Source: Gemmatimonadota bacterium (lineage in GTDB: Bacteria; Gemmatimonadota; Gemmatimonadetes; Gemmatimonadales; GWC2-71-9). Taken from it: a stretch of DNA of 38,728 bases. Made by a program: the position numbers and the translations under genes. A model generated the notes under the pieces. It was not told where the DNA came from and did not search any database. It was given only the letters and a program-made list of their open reading frames with translations. This document shows, piece after piece, positions 17,834-29,583 of this stretch (the first letter of the stretch is position 1; each line of letters opens with the position of its first letter). The stretch lies in contig QHVC01000107.1 of the NCBI GenBank assembly GCA_003222205.1, positions 1 through 38,728 on the forward strand, in the 5' to 3' direction.

Positions 17834-18795
17834 CCGTGGCTCCGGTACCATTCCGCCGTCCGTTGCAGGCCCGCCTCCAGGGCGGTTTCCGCGCGCCACC
17901 CGGTATCTCGCGTGAGTGCGTCCGGGCGACAGGTCCACGCGGGCGCCAGGAATTCATTCGCCTTGTCCGCCGACAAGACTGTGGCCCGTCCGGTGAGGTG
18001 CACGAGAGAGCCGATCACCCACAGCAGGCCGCGGGCGACCGGTCCGGGAATCGGCACGATCCTCACGGCGCGGCCCAGCGCCCGCCCGATCGCCATCACC
18101 AGCTGCCGGCTCGTCGTCGCCGCGGCGTGCGCCGCGAAATAAGTGTTGCCGACGGCCGCCGCCGTCACGCCCGCAGCGATCAGGCCGTGGGCGAGGTCCC
18201 CGGCGTATACGACCGACAATTCCTGCGATCCGTCACGGAACACCGGCGCGACCCCCCGGCGGGCGGCCGCGAACACCCTCAGCAGCTCCCGATCCCACTC
18301 GCCGTAGACTACCGGCGGCCGGACGGTCGTCCACGGCACACCTCCCGTGCGCACGACGAGCTCCCCGGCGAGCTTACTGCGCCCGTAGTCCGTGACCGGG
18401 GCGGGGGGGCGGCGCTCGTCGATCGGCTGGCCCGGCCGCGAGGGGCCCGCCGCGGCGATCGACGAGACGTACACCACGCGGGGGGGACGCGGGGCCGCGG
18501 CGGCGGCTTCGAGGACGCTCGCGGTCCCGTCCCGGTTCGCCGCCATGAACTCGGACAAGTTGCGGGCGGCGATCCGTCCCGCCAGGTGATAGACGACCTC
18601 GGCATCGGCACAGCCCTCGCGCAGAGCGTCGGCGGCGTCCAGGTCACCCCGCACGATCCGTACCGCCCGCCACCCCAGGGCCGCGGCCTTGGCGGGCGAA
18701 CGCACCAAACACGTCACCCTGTCGCCGCGGGCCTGGAGGGCGCGCACCAGGTGAGCGCCGACGAAACCGGTGCCCCCGGTGACGAAGACGTTCAC
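17821..18795 (-). CDS. NAD(P)-dependent epimerase/reductase (extended SDR), candidate ceramide reductase
   Basis: GTG start VNVFVTGGTGFVGAHLVRAL; catalytic YGRSK; overlaps neighbours at both ends. Confidence 0.8.
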   Translation of the reverse strand: MNVFVTGGTGFVGAHLVRALQARGDRVTCLVRSPAKAAALGWRAVRIVRGDLDAADALREGCADAEVVYHLAGRIAARNLSEFMAANRDGTASVLEAAAAAPRPPRVVYVSSIAAAGPSRPGQPIDERRPPAPVTDYGRSKLAGELVVRTGGVPWTTVRPPVVYGEWDRELLRVFAAARRGVAPVFRDGSQELSVVYAGDLAHGLIAAGVTAAAVGNTYFAAHAAATTSRQLVMAIGRALGRAVRIVPIPGPVARGLLWVIGSLVHLTGRATVLSADKANEFLAPAWTCRPDALTRDTGWRAETALEAGLQRTAEWYRSHGWLS

Positions 18796-19916
18796 AGGGA
18801 CCGATCGTAGATCCGGTAGGTCTTGTACGGCCGGAAGCCGAGGCGCAGCATCCCGTTGACCATGGCGGCATTGTCCTCGAGGACCCAGCCGCCCTCGCCC
18901 CAGCGGAACCCTTTGGCGGTGCCTTTTTCCCAGATCCACTGGTACATCAGGGCGTCGACGCCGGTGTGCCGGTACTCCTTGAGGGCCCCGAGCAGCAGGA
19001 TGCGCACGCGGGAGATCTTACGGGCGTGCCAGAGGATCATGGGCAGGCCGTACACGCGCCCCGAGGGGTTGTGTTTCAGCGCGACATTGAAGTCGGGGAG
19101 GGCGACGGCGAAGCCGATCGTCTCCCCACGCAGCTCCGCGAACGCGATGAGCTCCGGGACGACGATGGGTTTGAGCTGCTTGGCGAGGTGGTCGATCTCC
19201 TCGTCGGTGAGCGGGACCGTGCCCCAGTTCTGCTCCCACGCGGCGTTGTAGAGCCGCTTGATCGTCTCCACTTCCTCCCGGAACCGCTTCAGGTCGAGCG
19301 CCCGCAGGGTAATCCCCTTGCGGGCGGCAACGAGCTTGGCGCCGCGCACGAGCCGCTCCGGCATGTCGGTGCCGGTGGACTCGTAGCAGATGAGGTCCTT
19401 CGCCTTGCGGAAGCCCGCGCGCTCGGTCAACCGGACGTAATACGAGGGGTTGTGAGACATCATCAGGGTGGGTGGCGTGTCGAAGCCCTGGACGAGCAGA
19501 CCGCACTCATCGTTGAGGGACGGGCTGGCGGGGCCGCGCATCGTCGTCAGGCCCTCCTGGCGGAGCCACGCTCCCGCCGCGTCGAACAGCGCGTTGGCGA
19601 CCTCCTGGTCGTCGACGCACTCGAAAAAACCGTAGAACCCGACGCGGTCGTTCCAGGTCCGGTTGTGTGCGTTATTCTTGATGCCCGCAATCCGCCCGAC
19701 CGTCCGACCCCTCGCTCCGCTCGGGGCCCGTGCGAGGAAGTACTGCGCGCTCGCATGCTTCCAGAACGGGTTTTTCTTCGGGGAGAGCAGCGTGCGGACG
19801 TCCATCCGCAGCTGCGGCACCCACAGCGGGTCGCGGCGGTAGTGTTGGTAGGGAAACGCGATGAACCGGTTGAGGCCGTGCCCGTCACTGACGGGCACGA
19901 TCTCCACCGCGCTCAA
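18792..19916 (-). CDS. GNAT-like N-acyltransferase, candidate bacterial ceramide synthase
   Basis: RFIAFPYQHYRRDPLWVPQLRMDVRTLL...FWKHASAQYFLARA..GRTVGRIAGIKN...GFYGFFE; starts with TTG overlapping the upstream stop (TTGA). Confidence 0.65.
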   Translation of the reverse strand: MSAVEIVPVSDGHGLNRFIAFPYQHYRRDPLWVPQLRMDVRTLLSPKKNPFWKHASAQYFLARAPSGARGRTVGRIAGIKNNAHNRTWNDRVGFYGFFECVDDQEVANALFDAAGAWLRQEGLTTMRGPASPSLNDECGLLVQGFDTPPTLMMSHNPSYYVRLTERAGFRKAKDLICYESTGTDMPERLVRGAKLVAARKGITLRALDLKRFREEVETIKRLYNAAWEQNWGTVPLTDEEIDHLAKQLKPIVVPELIAFAELRGETIGFAVALPDFNVALKHNPSGRVYGLPMILWHARKISRVRILLLGALKEYRHTGVDALMYQWIWEKGTAKGFRWGEGGWVLEDNAAMVNGMLRLGFRPYKTYRIYDRSL

Positions 19917-21130
19917 ATGACCCCCAGCTCCTTGCCGAGCCGGGCGAACGCCTCGAGCGCTTGGTCGATTTGGTCCGCGGTGTGGGTTGCCATGAGGCTG
20001 GTGCGCAGCCGGCACTGCGACGGCGGCACCGCGGGGGGCACCACCGGGTTGGTGAACACGCCGGCGTCGAACAGCTGCCGCCAGAACAGGAACGTCTTCT
20101 CGAGCGGGCCGATGAGCACCGGGATGATCGGCGTCTCGGTGGGACCGATATCGAAGCCGAGCGCGCGCAGTCCATCCTGCAGGCGCCGCGTATTCACCCA
20201 CAGCCGCTCGCGACGCTCAGGCTCCTGCTGCAGCACGCGCAGGGCGGCAAGCACGCCGGCGGTGTTTGCGGGCGGCAGCGCGGCCGTGAAGATCATCGGG
20301 CGCGCGTGGTGCTTGAGGTAGTGGATCACGCTCTCGGATCCGGCGGCGAAGCCTCCGATCGAGGCGAGCGACTTCGAGAACGTCCCGACGATGAGGTCCA
20401 CCTCGTCGGTCACGCCGAAGTGGGCGGCGGTGCCGTCCCCCTTGGGGCCCAGCACGCCGACCGAGTGGGCGTCGTCGACCGCGAGGGCGGCGCAGAACCG
20501 CTGCGCGACCTTGATCAGCGCCGGGAGATCCGCGATGTCGCCTTCCATGGAATAGACGCCGTCCACGATGATCATCACGCCGGTGTTCGAAGGGACGCGC
20601 CCCAACTTGCGCTCCAGCCCCGCGAGGTCGCCATGGTTGAACCGCACGGTCTCCCCGTGCGACATCTTGGCCCCGTCCACGATCGAGGCGTGGTCCAGCT
20701 TGTCGAGGAAGACCAGGTCGCCCCGGCCCACGAGCCCGGAGATCACGCCGAGGTTCGCCTGATAGCCCGTCGAGAAGACGAGGCAGGATTCCTTGCCGAA
20801 GAACTCCGCCAGCTCGGTCTCGAGACGCTCGTGGAGGTCGAGCGTCCCGTTCAGAAAGCGGCTCCCCGTGCAGCCTGAGCCGTAGCGCTCCAACGCGGCC
20901 TTGGCGGCGGCGAGCACATCCGGGTGGTGGGTGAGCCCGAGATAGTTGTTCGAGCCCATCATGACCCGGGGCTCGCCCTCGATGACGACGACGGTGTCTT
21001 CGGACTGCGTGATCGGCTTGAAATAGGGATACAGCCCCGCGGCCTGGATCTCGCGCGCCCGGGTGAAGGATCTGCATTTGTCGAACAGCGCGATGTGCTG
21101 CAGGGTCTCGGTTCGCACGAAGGCACGCAT
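19913..21130 (-). CDS. spt: Alpha-oxoamine synthase family, probable serine palmitoyltransferase
   Basis: GSNNYLGLTHHPDV, YGSGCTGSRFLNGTLDLHERLE, VDDAHSVGVLGPKGDGTAAHFG, PLP-lysine motif GTFSKSLASIGGF. Confidence 0.82.
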   Translation of the reverse strand: MRAFVRTETLQHIALFDKCRSFTRAREIQAAGLYPYFKPITQSEDTVVVIEGEPRVMMGSNNYLGLTHHPDVLAAAKAALERYGSGCTGSRFLNGTLDLHERLETELAEFFGKESCLVFSTGYQANLGVISGLVGRGDLVFLDKLDHASIVDGAKMSHGETVRFNHGDLAGLERKLGRVPSNTGVMIIVDGVYSMEGDIADLPALIKVAQRFCAALAVDDAHSVGVLGPKGDGTAAHFGVTDEVDLIVGTFSKSLASIGGFAAGSESVIHYLKHHARPMIFTAALPPANTAGVLAALRVLQQEPERRERLWVNTRRLQDGLRALGFDIGPTETPIIPVLIGPLEKTFLFWRQLFDAGVFTNPVVPPAVPPSQCRLRTSLMATHTADQIDQALEAFARLGKELGVI

Positions 21131-21236
21131 CCCAGTTGGAAGGTCGGTACAGCTTAGCCGGGGGTGCCGAAAATCGCAAGGCGGCGCAGGCCCACGAGTT
21201 AGCGCGACCGCGCCCCGGGCCGTAAGTTTGGCTCCC

Positions 21237-21941
21237 GTGCTCGGACGCGCCACCGCCCCGGTCGCCGCGCTCGCCGCTGTGGCGATTCGACTTGCAGCCC
21301 AGGCCCCCGCATACCGTTACGGCTGGGGAGACGCGGCCACGACCGCTGGGGCGGTGGCCGTCGCGCTGCTGCCGTCCGCGCTGCGATTGCCGAGCCTGCC
21401 GCCGCCGTGCGCTCCCTGTGATCCCGCCGCCTTGTGGTCCATCGATCGCCGAGTCCTGGGCGCCGATTCGCGCGGCGCCGGCACCGCAAGCGACCTGACG
21501 CTGGCCGGCGTGGTCGGGATCGGTGGCGTGTTCGCGGTGGGCGGCGCGCCGCCGGGCGTCGCCCGCGGCGACGCCGCCGTCTACGGTGACGCGTTGGCCC
21601 TGACGTTCGCGGCCACCAACTGGACCAAGGCGCTCGCGCACCGCAGCCGCCCCGTGTTGTATACCTCCGGCGCGACGGCCGCCGCCGGTGTCCGCGACAA
21701 CCGGCTGTCGTTCCCGTCGGGGCACGCCGCGCTCGCGTTTGCCGCGGCGACGAGCTACTTGGTCCTCGCCCGACGCCAGCACTTGCGCCACGGGACCCGC
21801 AACGCGGTGTTGCTGTACGTGGGTGCGGCGAGCGTGGGCGCACTGCGGCTCGAGGCGGGCCGGCATTTCCCCACCGACGTCCTGGGCGGGGCGGCGCTGG
21901 GCAGTGCCGTCGGCTGGCTCGTGGCTCGATTCCACCCGTGA
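21237..21941 (+). CDS. Phosphatase PAP2 family protein
   Basis: KALAHRSRP, SFPSGHAALAF, RHFPTDVLGG (three PAP2 motifs); start codon uncertain (GTG 21237 or TTG 21228). Confidence 0.75.
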   Translation: MLGRATAPVAALAAVAIRLAAQAPAYRYGWGDAATTAGAVAVALLPSALRLPSLPPPCAPCDPAALWSIDRRVLGADSRGAGTASDLTLAGVVGIGGVFAVGGAPPGVARGDAAVYGDALALTFAATNWTKALAHRSRPVLYTSGATAAAGVRDNRLSFPSGHAALAFAAATSYLVLARRQHLRHGTRNAVLLYVGAASVGALRLEAGRHFPTDVLGGAALGSAVGWLVARFHP

Positions 21942-23341
21942 GCGAGCGTCCCACCTCACCCGCCGAGCTGCCCCGCGTCATGGGACTGCGCGACGTGGTG
22001 CTCTTCAACATCACGGCCATCGTGGGCCTGCGCTGGCTCACGACGGCAGCCAGCCAGTTCGGGGTCGCGGCGCTGCCGCTGTGGGTGGTCGCGATGCTCG
22101 TGTTCTTCATTCCCTCCGCGCTCGCCGTGCGCGAGCTGGCGGACATCGACCCCGGCGCCGGCGGCCTGTACCGCTGGGTGAGTCGGGCGTTTGGGCCACG
22201 TCAAGGCTTCCTCGCGGGGTGGGGGTACTGGGTCAACAACCTCTTCTATTATCCGTCACTGCTGGTGGCGACCGCCGCGATTGCCGCGTACATCGGCGGC
22301 CCCCGTTTTGTCCACCTGGGCGATGACCGGGGCTTCATCGCCGCGGTGGCGCTCGTGGGGCTGTGGCTCGCGGTGGGGCTGAACGTCGTGGGCCTCCGGG
22401 TGGGCAAGTGGCTCCAGAACCTCGGCGGCTTCGGCACCTGGCTGCCGGCGCTGATCTTCGTGGCGCTCGCGGCGTGGGTCGTCGTCACGCGCGGCAGCGC
22501 CACGCGGTTCACGACGGCCGGGCTGGTCCCGGCGCGCTTCGATTTCCCGTCCATCAACCTGTTCGCGACCATGACGTTCGCCTATGCGGGGCTGGAGTTG
22601 GCTCCGTCGCTCGGCGGGGAGATCCACGATCCGGCGGCGACGCTGCGGCGCGGCGTCCTGCTCTCGAGCGCGGCCATCGTGGCGATCTACCTGCTCGGGA
22701 CGGTGGCGATGCTCGTGGCGCTGCCGCGCGAAACCGTGAGCATCACCAACGGCATGCCGCAGGCGACGGCCGCGTTGGTCGCGCGTCTGGACGTGCCGGG
22801 GCTGGGGTGGGTGGCGGCAATCGTGGCGGCGTTGCTGGTGCTCGGCAACGTCGGCGGCGTGGGCGCGTGGCTCGCCGGCTCGGCGCGGCTGCCGTACGTG
22901 GCTGGCATCGGCGGCGCGTTGCCCCCGGCGTTCGCGCGCGTCCACCCGCGGTGGCGTACGCCGTACGTATCGCTGCTCGTCCAGGGAGGTCTGGCGACGG
23001 TCTTCGTGGTCTCGAGCCTCGTGGGCACGAGCGTGACCAGCGCCTACCTCGTGCTCACGCAGACCACGCTCATCCTCTATTTCATTCCGTATCTCTACGT
23101 CTTCGGGGCGTACCTCAAGCTGCGGCGGCGGCGGACGCCGCTCACGGTCGCCGTCGGCGTGGCAGGGTTGGTCGCGGTGGCGTTCTCGATTGTCCTGGGG
23201 TTCGTTGCGCCTCCGGGAGAGGCACACCCGTGGTGGTACGAGGCGAAAGTGGTGGGCGGCGTCGCCGTGTTTATGGCGTTGGGGTGGCGGCTTGCTCCAG
23301 CAACTCCACCACCCGCCGCCGCAGCTCCGCGTGCCGCTTGA
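21938..23341 (+). CDS. APC family amino acid permease
   Basis: About 12 TM segments; DVVLFNITAIVGLRWL, GGLYRWVSRAFGPRQGFLAGWGYW; GTGA start/stop overlap with upstream gene. Confidence 0.82.
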   Translation: MSERPTSPAELPRVMGLRDVVLFNITAIVGLRWLTTAASQFGVAALPLWVVAMLVFFIPSALAVRELADIDPGAGGLYRWVSRAFGPRQGFLAGWGYWVNNLFYYPSLLVATAAIAAYIGGPRFVHLGDDRGFIAAVALVGLWLAVGLNVVGLRVGKWLQNLGGFGTWLPALIFVALAAWVVVTRGSATRFTTAGLVPARFDFPSINLFATMTFAYAGLELAPSLGGEIHDPAATLRRGVLLSSAAIVAIYLLGTVAMLVALPRETVSITNGMPQATAALVARLDVPGLGWVAAIVAALLVLGNVGGVGAWLAGSARLPYVAGIGGALPPAFARVHPRWRTPYVSLLVQGGLATVFVVSSLVGTSVTSAYLVLTQTTLILYFIPYLYVFGAYLKLRRRRTPLTVAVGVAGLVAVAFSIVLGFVAPPGEAHPWWYEAKVVGGVAVFMALGWRLAPATPPPAAAAPRAA

Positions 23342-23612
23342 CGAGCTCGCGTGCCTCGGCGGTCAGCGTCGATGTCCCGCCCCGAGGTCCCCCCGCGCGC
23401 GACGCCACCGCCGCGGCGCCGAGGGCGCGCTCCAGCTGCTGGATCCTGGCCCACGCCGTCCGGTAGCTCATCCCCGCACCCTTTGCGGCTTCCTTAATCG
23501 AGCCGGCGCGCTCGATGGCTTCGAGGAGCCGTACCTCCGCATCGCCCAACAGGTATGTCCCGCTCCGCTCGAACCACACGCCCGCGCGCGGGACGAGGTC
23601 GGTGAGCATCAT
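23271..23612 (-). CDS. ModE-like winged helix regulator
   Basis: LLGDAEVRLLEAIERAGSIKEAAKGAGMSYRTAWARIQQLERALG (ModE/LysR-type wHTH), about 113 aa, no molybdate-binding domain. Confidence 0.78.
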   Translation of the reverse strand: MMLTDLVPRAGVWFERSGTYLLGDAEVRLLEAIERAGSIKEAAKGAGMSYRTAWARIQQLERALGAAAVASRAGGPRGGTSTLTAEARELVKRHAELRRRVVELLEQAATPTP

Positions 23613-23629
23613 GGCGTCTCCTCACGCCG

Positions 23630-24425
23630 CTAGTCGACCGCGGTACAGTCGCCCGCCCGGCGATCGAACGCCGGGGAGCCGTCCGGGAGGCGCCACGAGA
23701 GCAGTGCCTCACGCCACGTCCTCATCGCCCACGCGGCGAATGCGCGCGCGGCGGGATGCGGAGCCGGCTGCCGGACGACGTACAACGTGTAAGGATTGCG
23801 AAGCAGACTATCCGCGGTAAAGAGGGTGCGCAGCCCCAGGTCAGGGGCACGGACGAACGTCGGCAGGTCGGCTATGGCGTAGGCGCCGCGCTCGGCGGCG
23901 AGCTGCAGGGTCGTCATCTGATCTGCGCCGGATTCGACGTACCATGCCATGCCTTGCGGCCGCACGCCGGCGGCGGCCCACAGCGCCAGTTCCTTCACAT
24001 GCGTCCCCGACGAGTCGCCGCGCGAAACGAACCGCGCTCCCGCATGGGCGATGCGGGCGAACGCGTCGGCCGCCTGTCGCGCGCGCGCGACGCCCGCCGG
24101 ATCGCCCGGCGGCCCCACGATGGCGAACCGGCTGGCGACGAGCGGACAGCGCAGCAGTACGTGGCCCGCGAGGATCCGCGCTTCGAGGGATGGCGCGTGC
24201 GTGATCACCACGTCGAGGTCGCCGCGCGCCGCCGACTGGAGGATCTGTCCCGAAGGCCCGATCACGGTGACGACGCGCGCCCCGGTCCACCGCGCGTCGA
24301 CGACGTCGAGCGCGCCGGACTGTTGCACGGTGTACGTCGTGCCCACTCGCAAGGGGCGCGGCGTGCTGGTGCAGGCCGCGAGCGCGGCGCACATTAGCGC
24401 CCCTACGATTCTCCGGAGTGCTGTC

Positions 24426-24427
<2 letters not shown>
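23630..24427 (-). CDS. TupA-like tungstate/molybdate-binding lipoprotein
   Basis: Lipobox CAALAACTS; VQQSGALDVVDARW...VVTVIGPSGQILQSAARGDLDVVITHAP; SRGDSSGTHVKELALW. Confidence 0.75.
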
Positions 24428-26761
<2,334 letters not shown>

Positions 26762-26765
<4 letters not shown>

Positions 26766-27337
26766 GGCTCGGCGGACTCTCCCCCCCGCACGGGGAGGCC
26801 GATCTGTCCGGCCCACTCGTCGGTGAGCTCGAACGTTCTGCCCATGTCGAAGCGCAGCACCCGCAGCCGGCGGGCCAGGTCCTTGAGCGCCCAGGTGACG
26901 ATGCGCTGCACCTCTACCGAGGACCATTGGCCGAATTCGTTGTGACTGAGGTCCGCTTGGAGCGCTTCGGCGATCCGCGCGGCGGAGCGGCCATGGGGCC
27001 CTTGGGGGGTGGTCGGGGTCGCCAGGGTCACGGGCGCGGGTCGCGGTGTCTTGCGGGGCGTTTCGCCGTCACCCCACAGCAGCCACTCCAATGTGACACC
27101 GGTCACGCCCCGATCTTGGGCTTTGACCACGATCAGCCGGGCGATATCCGCGGGAAACTTCTTACGCTGAGGCCACTTCTTGACGGCGGCTTCGGTGACC
27201 GGCGGACCGATTTCGGCAGCAAACTGCCGATAGGTCAGCGAGATGGCCTCCCAGGGACTGAAGAGGTCCAGGAGGATCGCGAGCCGCTCAGCGACGGGTC
27301 CCTGTTTGGGTCTGTTTCGGTCCTTGACAGATGACAA
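26762..27337 (-). CDS. Hypothetical protein with phage-repressor-like HTH N-terminus
   Basis: LTYRQFAAEIGPPVTEAAVKKWPQRKKFPADIARLIVVKAQDRGVTGVTLEWLLWGDGE resembles CI-type repressor N-termini; TTG start. Confidence 0.5.
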
Positions 27338-27339
27338 GG
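27322..27339. promoter_or_regulatory. Operator-like imperfect palindrome at the start of the 26762-27337 gene
   Basis: CCTTGACAGATGACAAGG. Confidence 0.35.
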
Positions 27340-27422
27340 TGGCCCCAGATTAGTGACGCGAAAGTGCCCCGTTGGCACCGAATAACTGGCTCCGACCGGC
27401 ATAAGGTGTCGCGCATTAAGGC

Positions 27423-27433
27423 CCTTGTCAAGG
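27423..27433. promoter_or_regulatory. Palindrome related to 27322-27339, upstream of the NtrC-like start
   Basis: CCTTGTCAAGG. Confidence 0.35.
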
Positions 27434-27443
27434 TGGTTCCTCC

Positions 27444-28811
27444 GTGTCGCGTCTGCGCGTAATCGCAATCTCCGAGGCGTTCAGCGGATTCTGGAACGAT
27501 TTTGCCAAGGACCTCGGGGTCGCTATCGACCTCCTCGCTCCGGCGGACCCCGTCACCCCGAGCCCCGAGACGGTGGCCGTCATCGTCGCGGCGGGCGGGG
27601 CGGAGCGGGACGCGATCAAGTGGCTGGAGAGTCACCGCGTGCCGCCGGGGTTGCCGACGCTGGTCGTCGGCACCGATACCGGGCGGCGCACGGCGATGCA
27701 GCTGGTCGCCCGCGGGGCGAGCGACTACTTCGCGCTTCCGGACGACCTCGAGATTTTCCGCAGCGCGGTGATGGCGGCGCGTAACGGCGACCGCTCGCGC
27801 GCGGCGGCGGCCTCGCACCGAGCCGCGGATGCGTTCGCCGGCATCGTGGGCGAGAGCCAGGTCCTCAAGAAGGAGCTGGCGCGGGCGGCCCGGCTGCTGC
27901 CGCACCGCAGCGCGCGCGCGCTGATCGTCGGGGAGACGGGGACCGGCAAGGAGTTGCTGGCGCGGGCGATCCACGCGGGCGGGCCGCGCGGTGGCGCTCC
28001 CTTCGTGGCGGTCAACTGCTCGGCGTTTCCGGAGCACCTCATCGAGTCGGAGCTGTTTGGGCACGAGCGCGGTTCCTACACGGACGCGTACGCGGCCAAG
28101 CCGGGCCTGTTCGAGGTCGCGGACACCGGCACGTTGTTCCTCGATGAGATCGGCGACCTGCCGCTCAGTCTCCAAGCGAAGCTGCTGCGCGTGATCGAGG
28201 ACAACGAGATTCGCCGGGTCGGCGGGACGAAGTCCCGCACGGTCGACGTGCGCATTCTCGCGGCGACGAACGATGATCTCGCCGAGCGCGTGCGGACGGG
28301 GAGTTTTCGGGAGGATCTCTTCTTCCGGCTGAGCACCGTCGTGCTCGGCCTGCCGCCGCTACGGGAGCGGGGCGATGACATCCTGCTCCTGGCGGAAGCG
28401 CTGCTCGAGCGGCTCGCCGCCGAGCATCGGCTGCCGGTCCCGACGCTGACCCCCGAGCTGCGCCAGCGTCTCCTCGCCCACGCCTGGCCGGGGAACGTCC
28501 GGGAGCTGAAAAACGCCCTGGAGCGGGCCCTGCTGCTGTCCCCGCCTGGCGAGCTGAGCCCCGAGGAATTGCTGCCACCGGCGTCACCCCGAGCCTCCGG
28601 CGAGGGGCCGATCCCTTTCCCAGCGCCGCTGCACCAGATCACGACCGCCGCGGCGCGCGCGACGGTGCAGATGTGCGGCGGCAATCGTAGCGAGTCGGCG
28701 CGGCGGCTGTCGATCTCCACGCGGCGGCTGCGGCGGTTGCTGAACGGGGACGGGGATCTCGAGGAGGAGATGGAGGAAGCCGTCGTGCGGGTGTCGAGCC
28801 GGCGCTCCTAG
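27444..28811 (+). CDS. Sigma-54-type (NtrC-like) AAA+ regulator with pseudo-receiver domain
   Basis: GETGTGKELLARAIH, FVAVNCSAFPEHLIESELFGHERGSYTDA, GTLFLDEIGDLPL, WPGNVRELKNALERA, C-terminal Fis-like helices. Confidence 0.85.
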   Translation: MSRLRVIAISEAFSGFWNDFAKDLGVAIDLLAPADPVTPSPETVAVIVAAGGAERDAIKWLESHRVPPGLPTLVVGTDTGRRTAMQLVARGASDYFALPDDLEIFRSAVMAARNGDRSRAAAASHRAADAFAGIVGESQVLKKELARAARLLPHRSARALIVGETGTGKELLARAIHAGGPRGGAPFVAVNCSAFPEHLIESELFGHERGSYTDAYAAKPGLFEVADTGTLFLDEIGDLPLSLQAKLLRVIEDNEIRRVGGTKSRTVDVRILAATNDDLAERVRTGSFREDLFFRLSTVVLGLPPLRERGDDILLLAEALLERLAAEHRLPVPTLTPELRQRLLAHAWPGNVRELKNALERALLLSPPGELSPEELLPPASPRASGEGPIPFPAPLHQITTAAARATVQMCGGNRSESARRLSISTRRLRRLLNGDGDLEEEMEEAVVRVSSRRS

Positions 28812-28876
28812 GCGCTCGCGCGGGCCGCCTGGCTCGCTCCGACCCACTCAGGGACGAAACGACCCACCGCCTACCG

Positions 28877-28898
28877 GGGCCCCGTTCGGGGCCCTTTT
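28877..28898 (+). terminator. Rho-independent terminator after the NtrC-like gene
   Basis: GGGCCCCGTTCGGGGCCC followed by TTTT. Confidence 0.7.
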
Positions 28899-28982
28899 CG
28901 CAATCCCCTACATCGCAACGACCTGAGCGCATGCGTTCGCGCCGGACGGCGAGGAACGCTTCCTGCATTCCTCGTCGGCACG

Positions 28983-29576
28983 ATGAATCCGGAGCATCGC
29001 GCGGCCGTCCGCCGTTCCTTCACGCCGCTCGCGTTGCTTGCGGGCGCGATCGCGGCGGCACTGAGCTGCGCCGACCCGTCGCCCCTCGGCGTCCCAGCCT
29101 TTCAGAGAGGTGGCAAGTGGACGCCCCCCCCTACGTCCACCGGCGGGTCAGCCCTGGTCGTCTGCTCGCAGACCTACGACTCCGTAACCCAGGTGATCGG
29201 ACCCGCGGGCGGGCTCATCGCCGTCGGCCACCACTTTCTGTGGGTCGATTCGATGGCGCTCGCCGACACGGTGCGGATCACTGCCGTGGCGCCGGCGGAC
29301 ACCGTGCGGTGGGTGCGCTTCCAGCCCGACGGCCTCCAATTCAAGACCAACGGCGCCGGTTGGTCGGCGATCCTCTATACGAGCTTCAAGGACTGCGGCG
29401 TACCGACGGCCGATACGCTGCGGATCGCGCAGGTCACCGACTCGCTGACCATCATCAGATACTTGCGTGCGCCCGACTCCACGTGGGTGCGGGTCAAAAA
29501 GAACGCGTGGAGCCAGGCCAATCAGTATGTCGCCGGGGTGCTGCACCATTTCTCCCAGTACGCCGTCACGTGGTAG
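28983..29576 (+). CDS. Array lipoprotein A (ZU5-like domain)
   Basis: Lipobox ALSCADPSP; YDSVTQVIGPAGG; C-term HHFSQYAVTW. Confidence 0.75.
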   Translation: MNPEHRAAVRRSFTPLALLAGAIAAALSCADPSPLGVPAFQRGGKWTPPPTSTGGSALVVCSQTYDSVTQVIGPAGGLIAVGHHFLWVDSMALADTVRITAVAPADTVRWVRFQPDGLQFKTNGAGWSAILYTSFKDCGVPTADTLRIAQVTDSLTIIRYLRAPDSTWVRVKKNAWSQANQYVAGVLHHFSQYAVTW

Positions 29577-29583
29577 GAGCCAT

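Noticed and set aside
27371-27391. TTGGCACCGAATAACTGGCT as a sigma-54 (-24/-12) promoter for the NtrC-like gene
   Set aside because: The GG-to-GC spacing is about 3 bp too long compared with TGGCAC-N5-TTGC.
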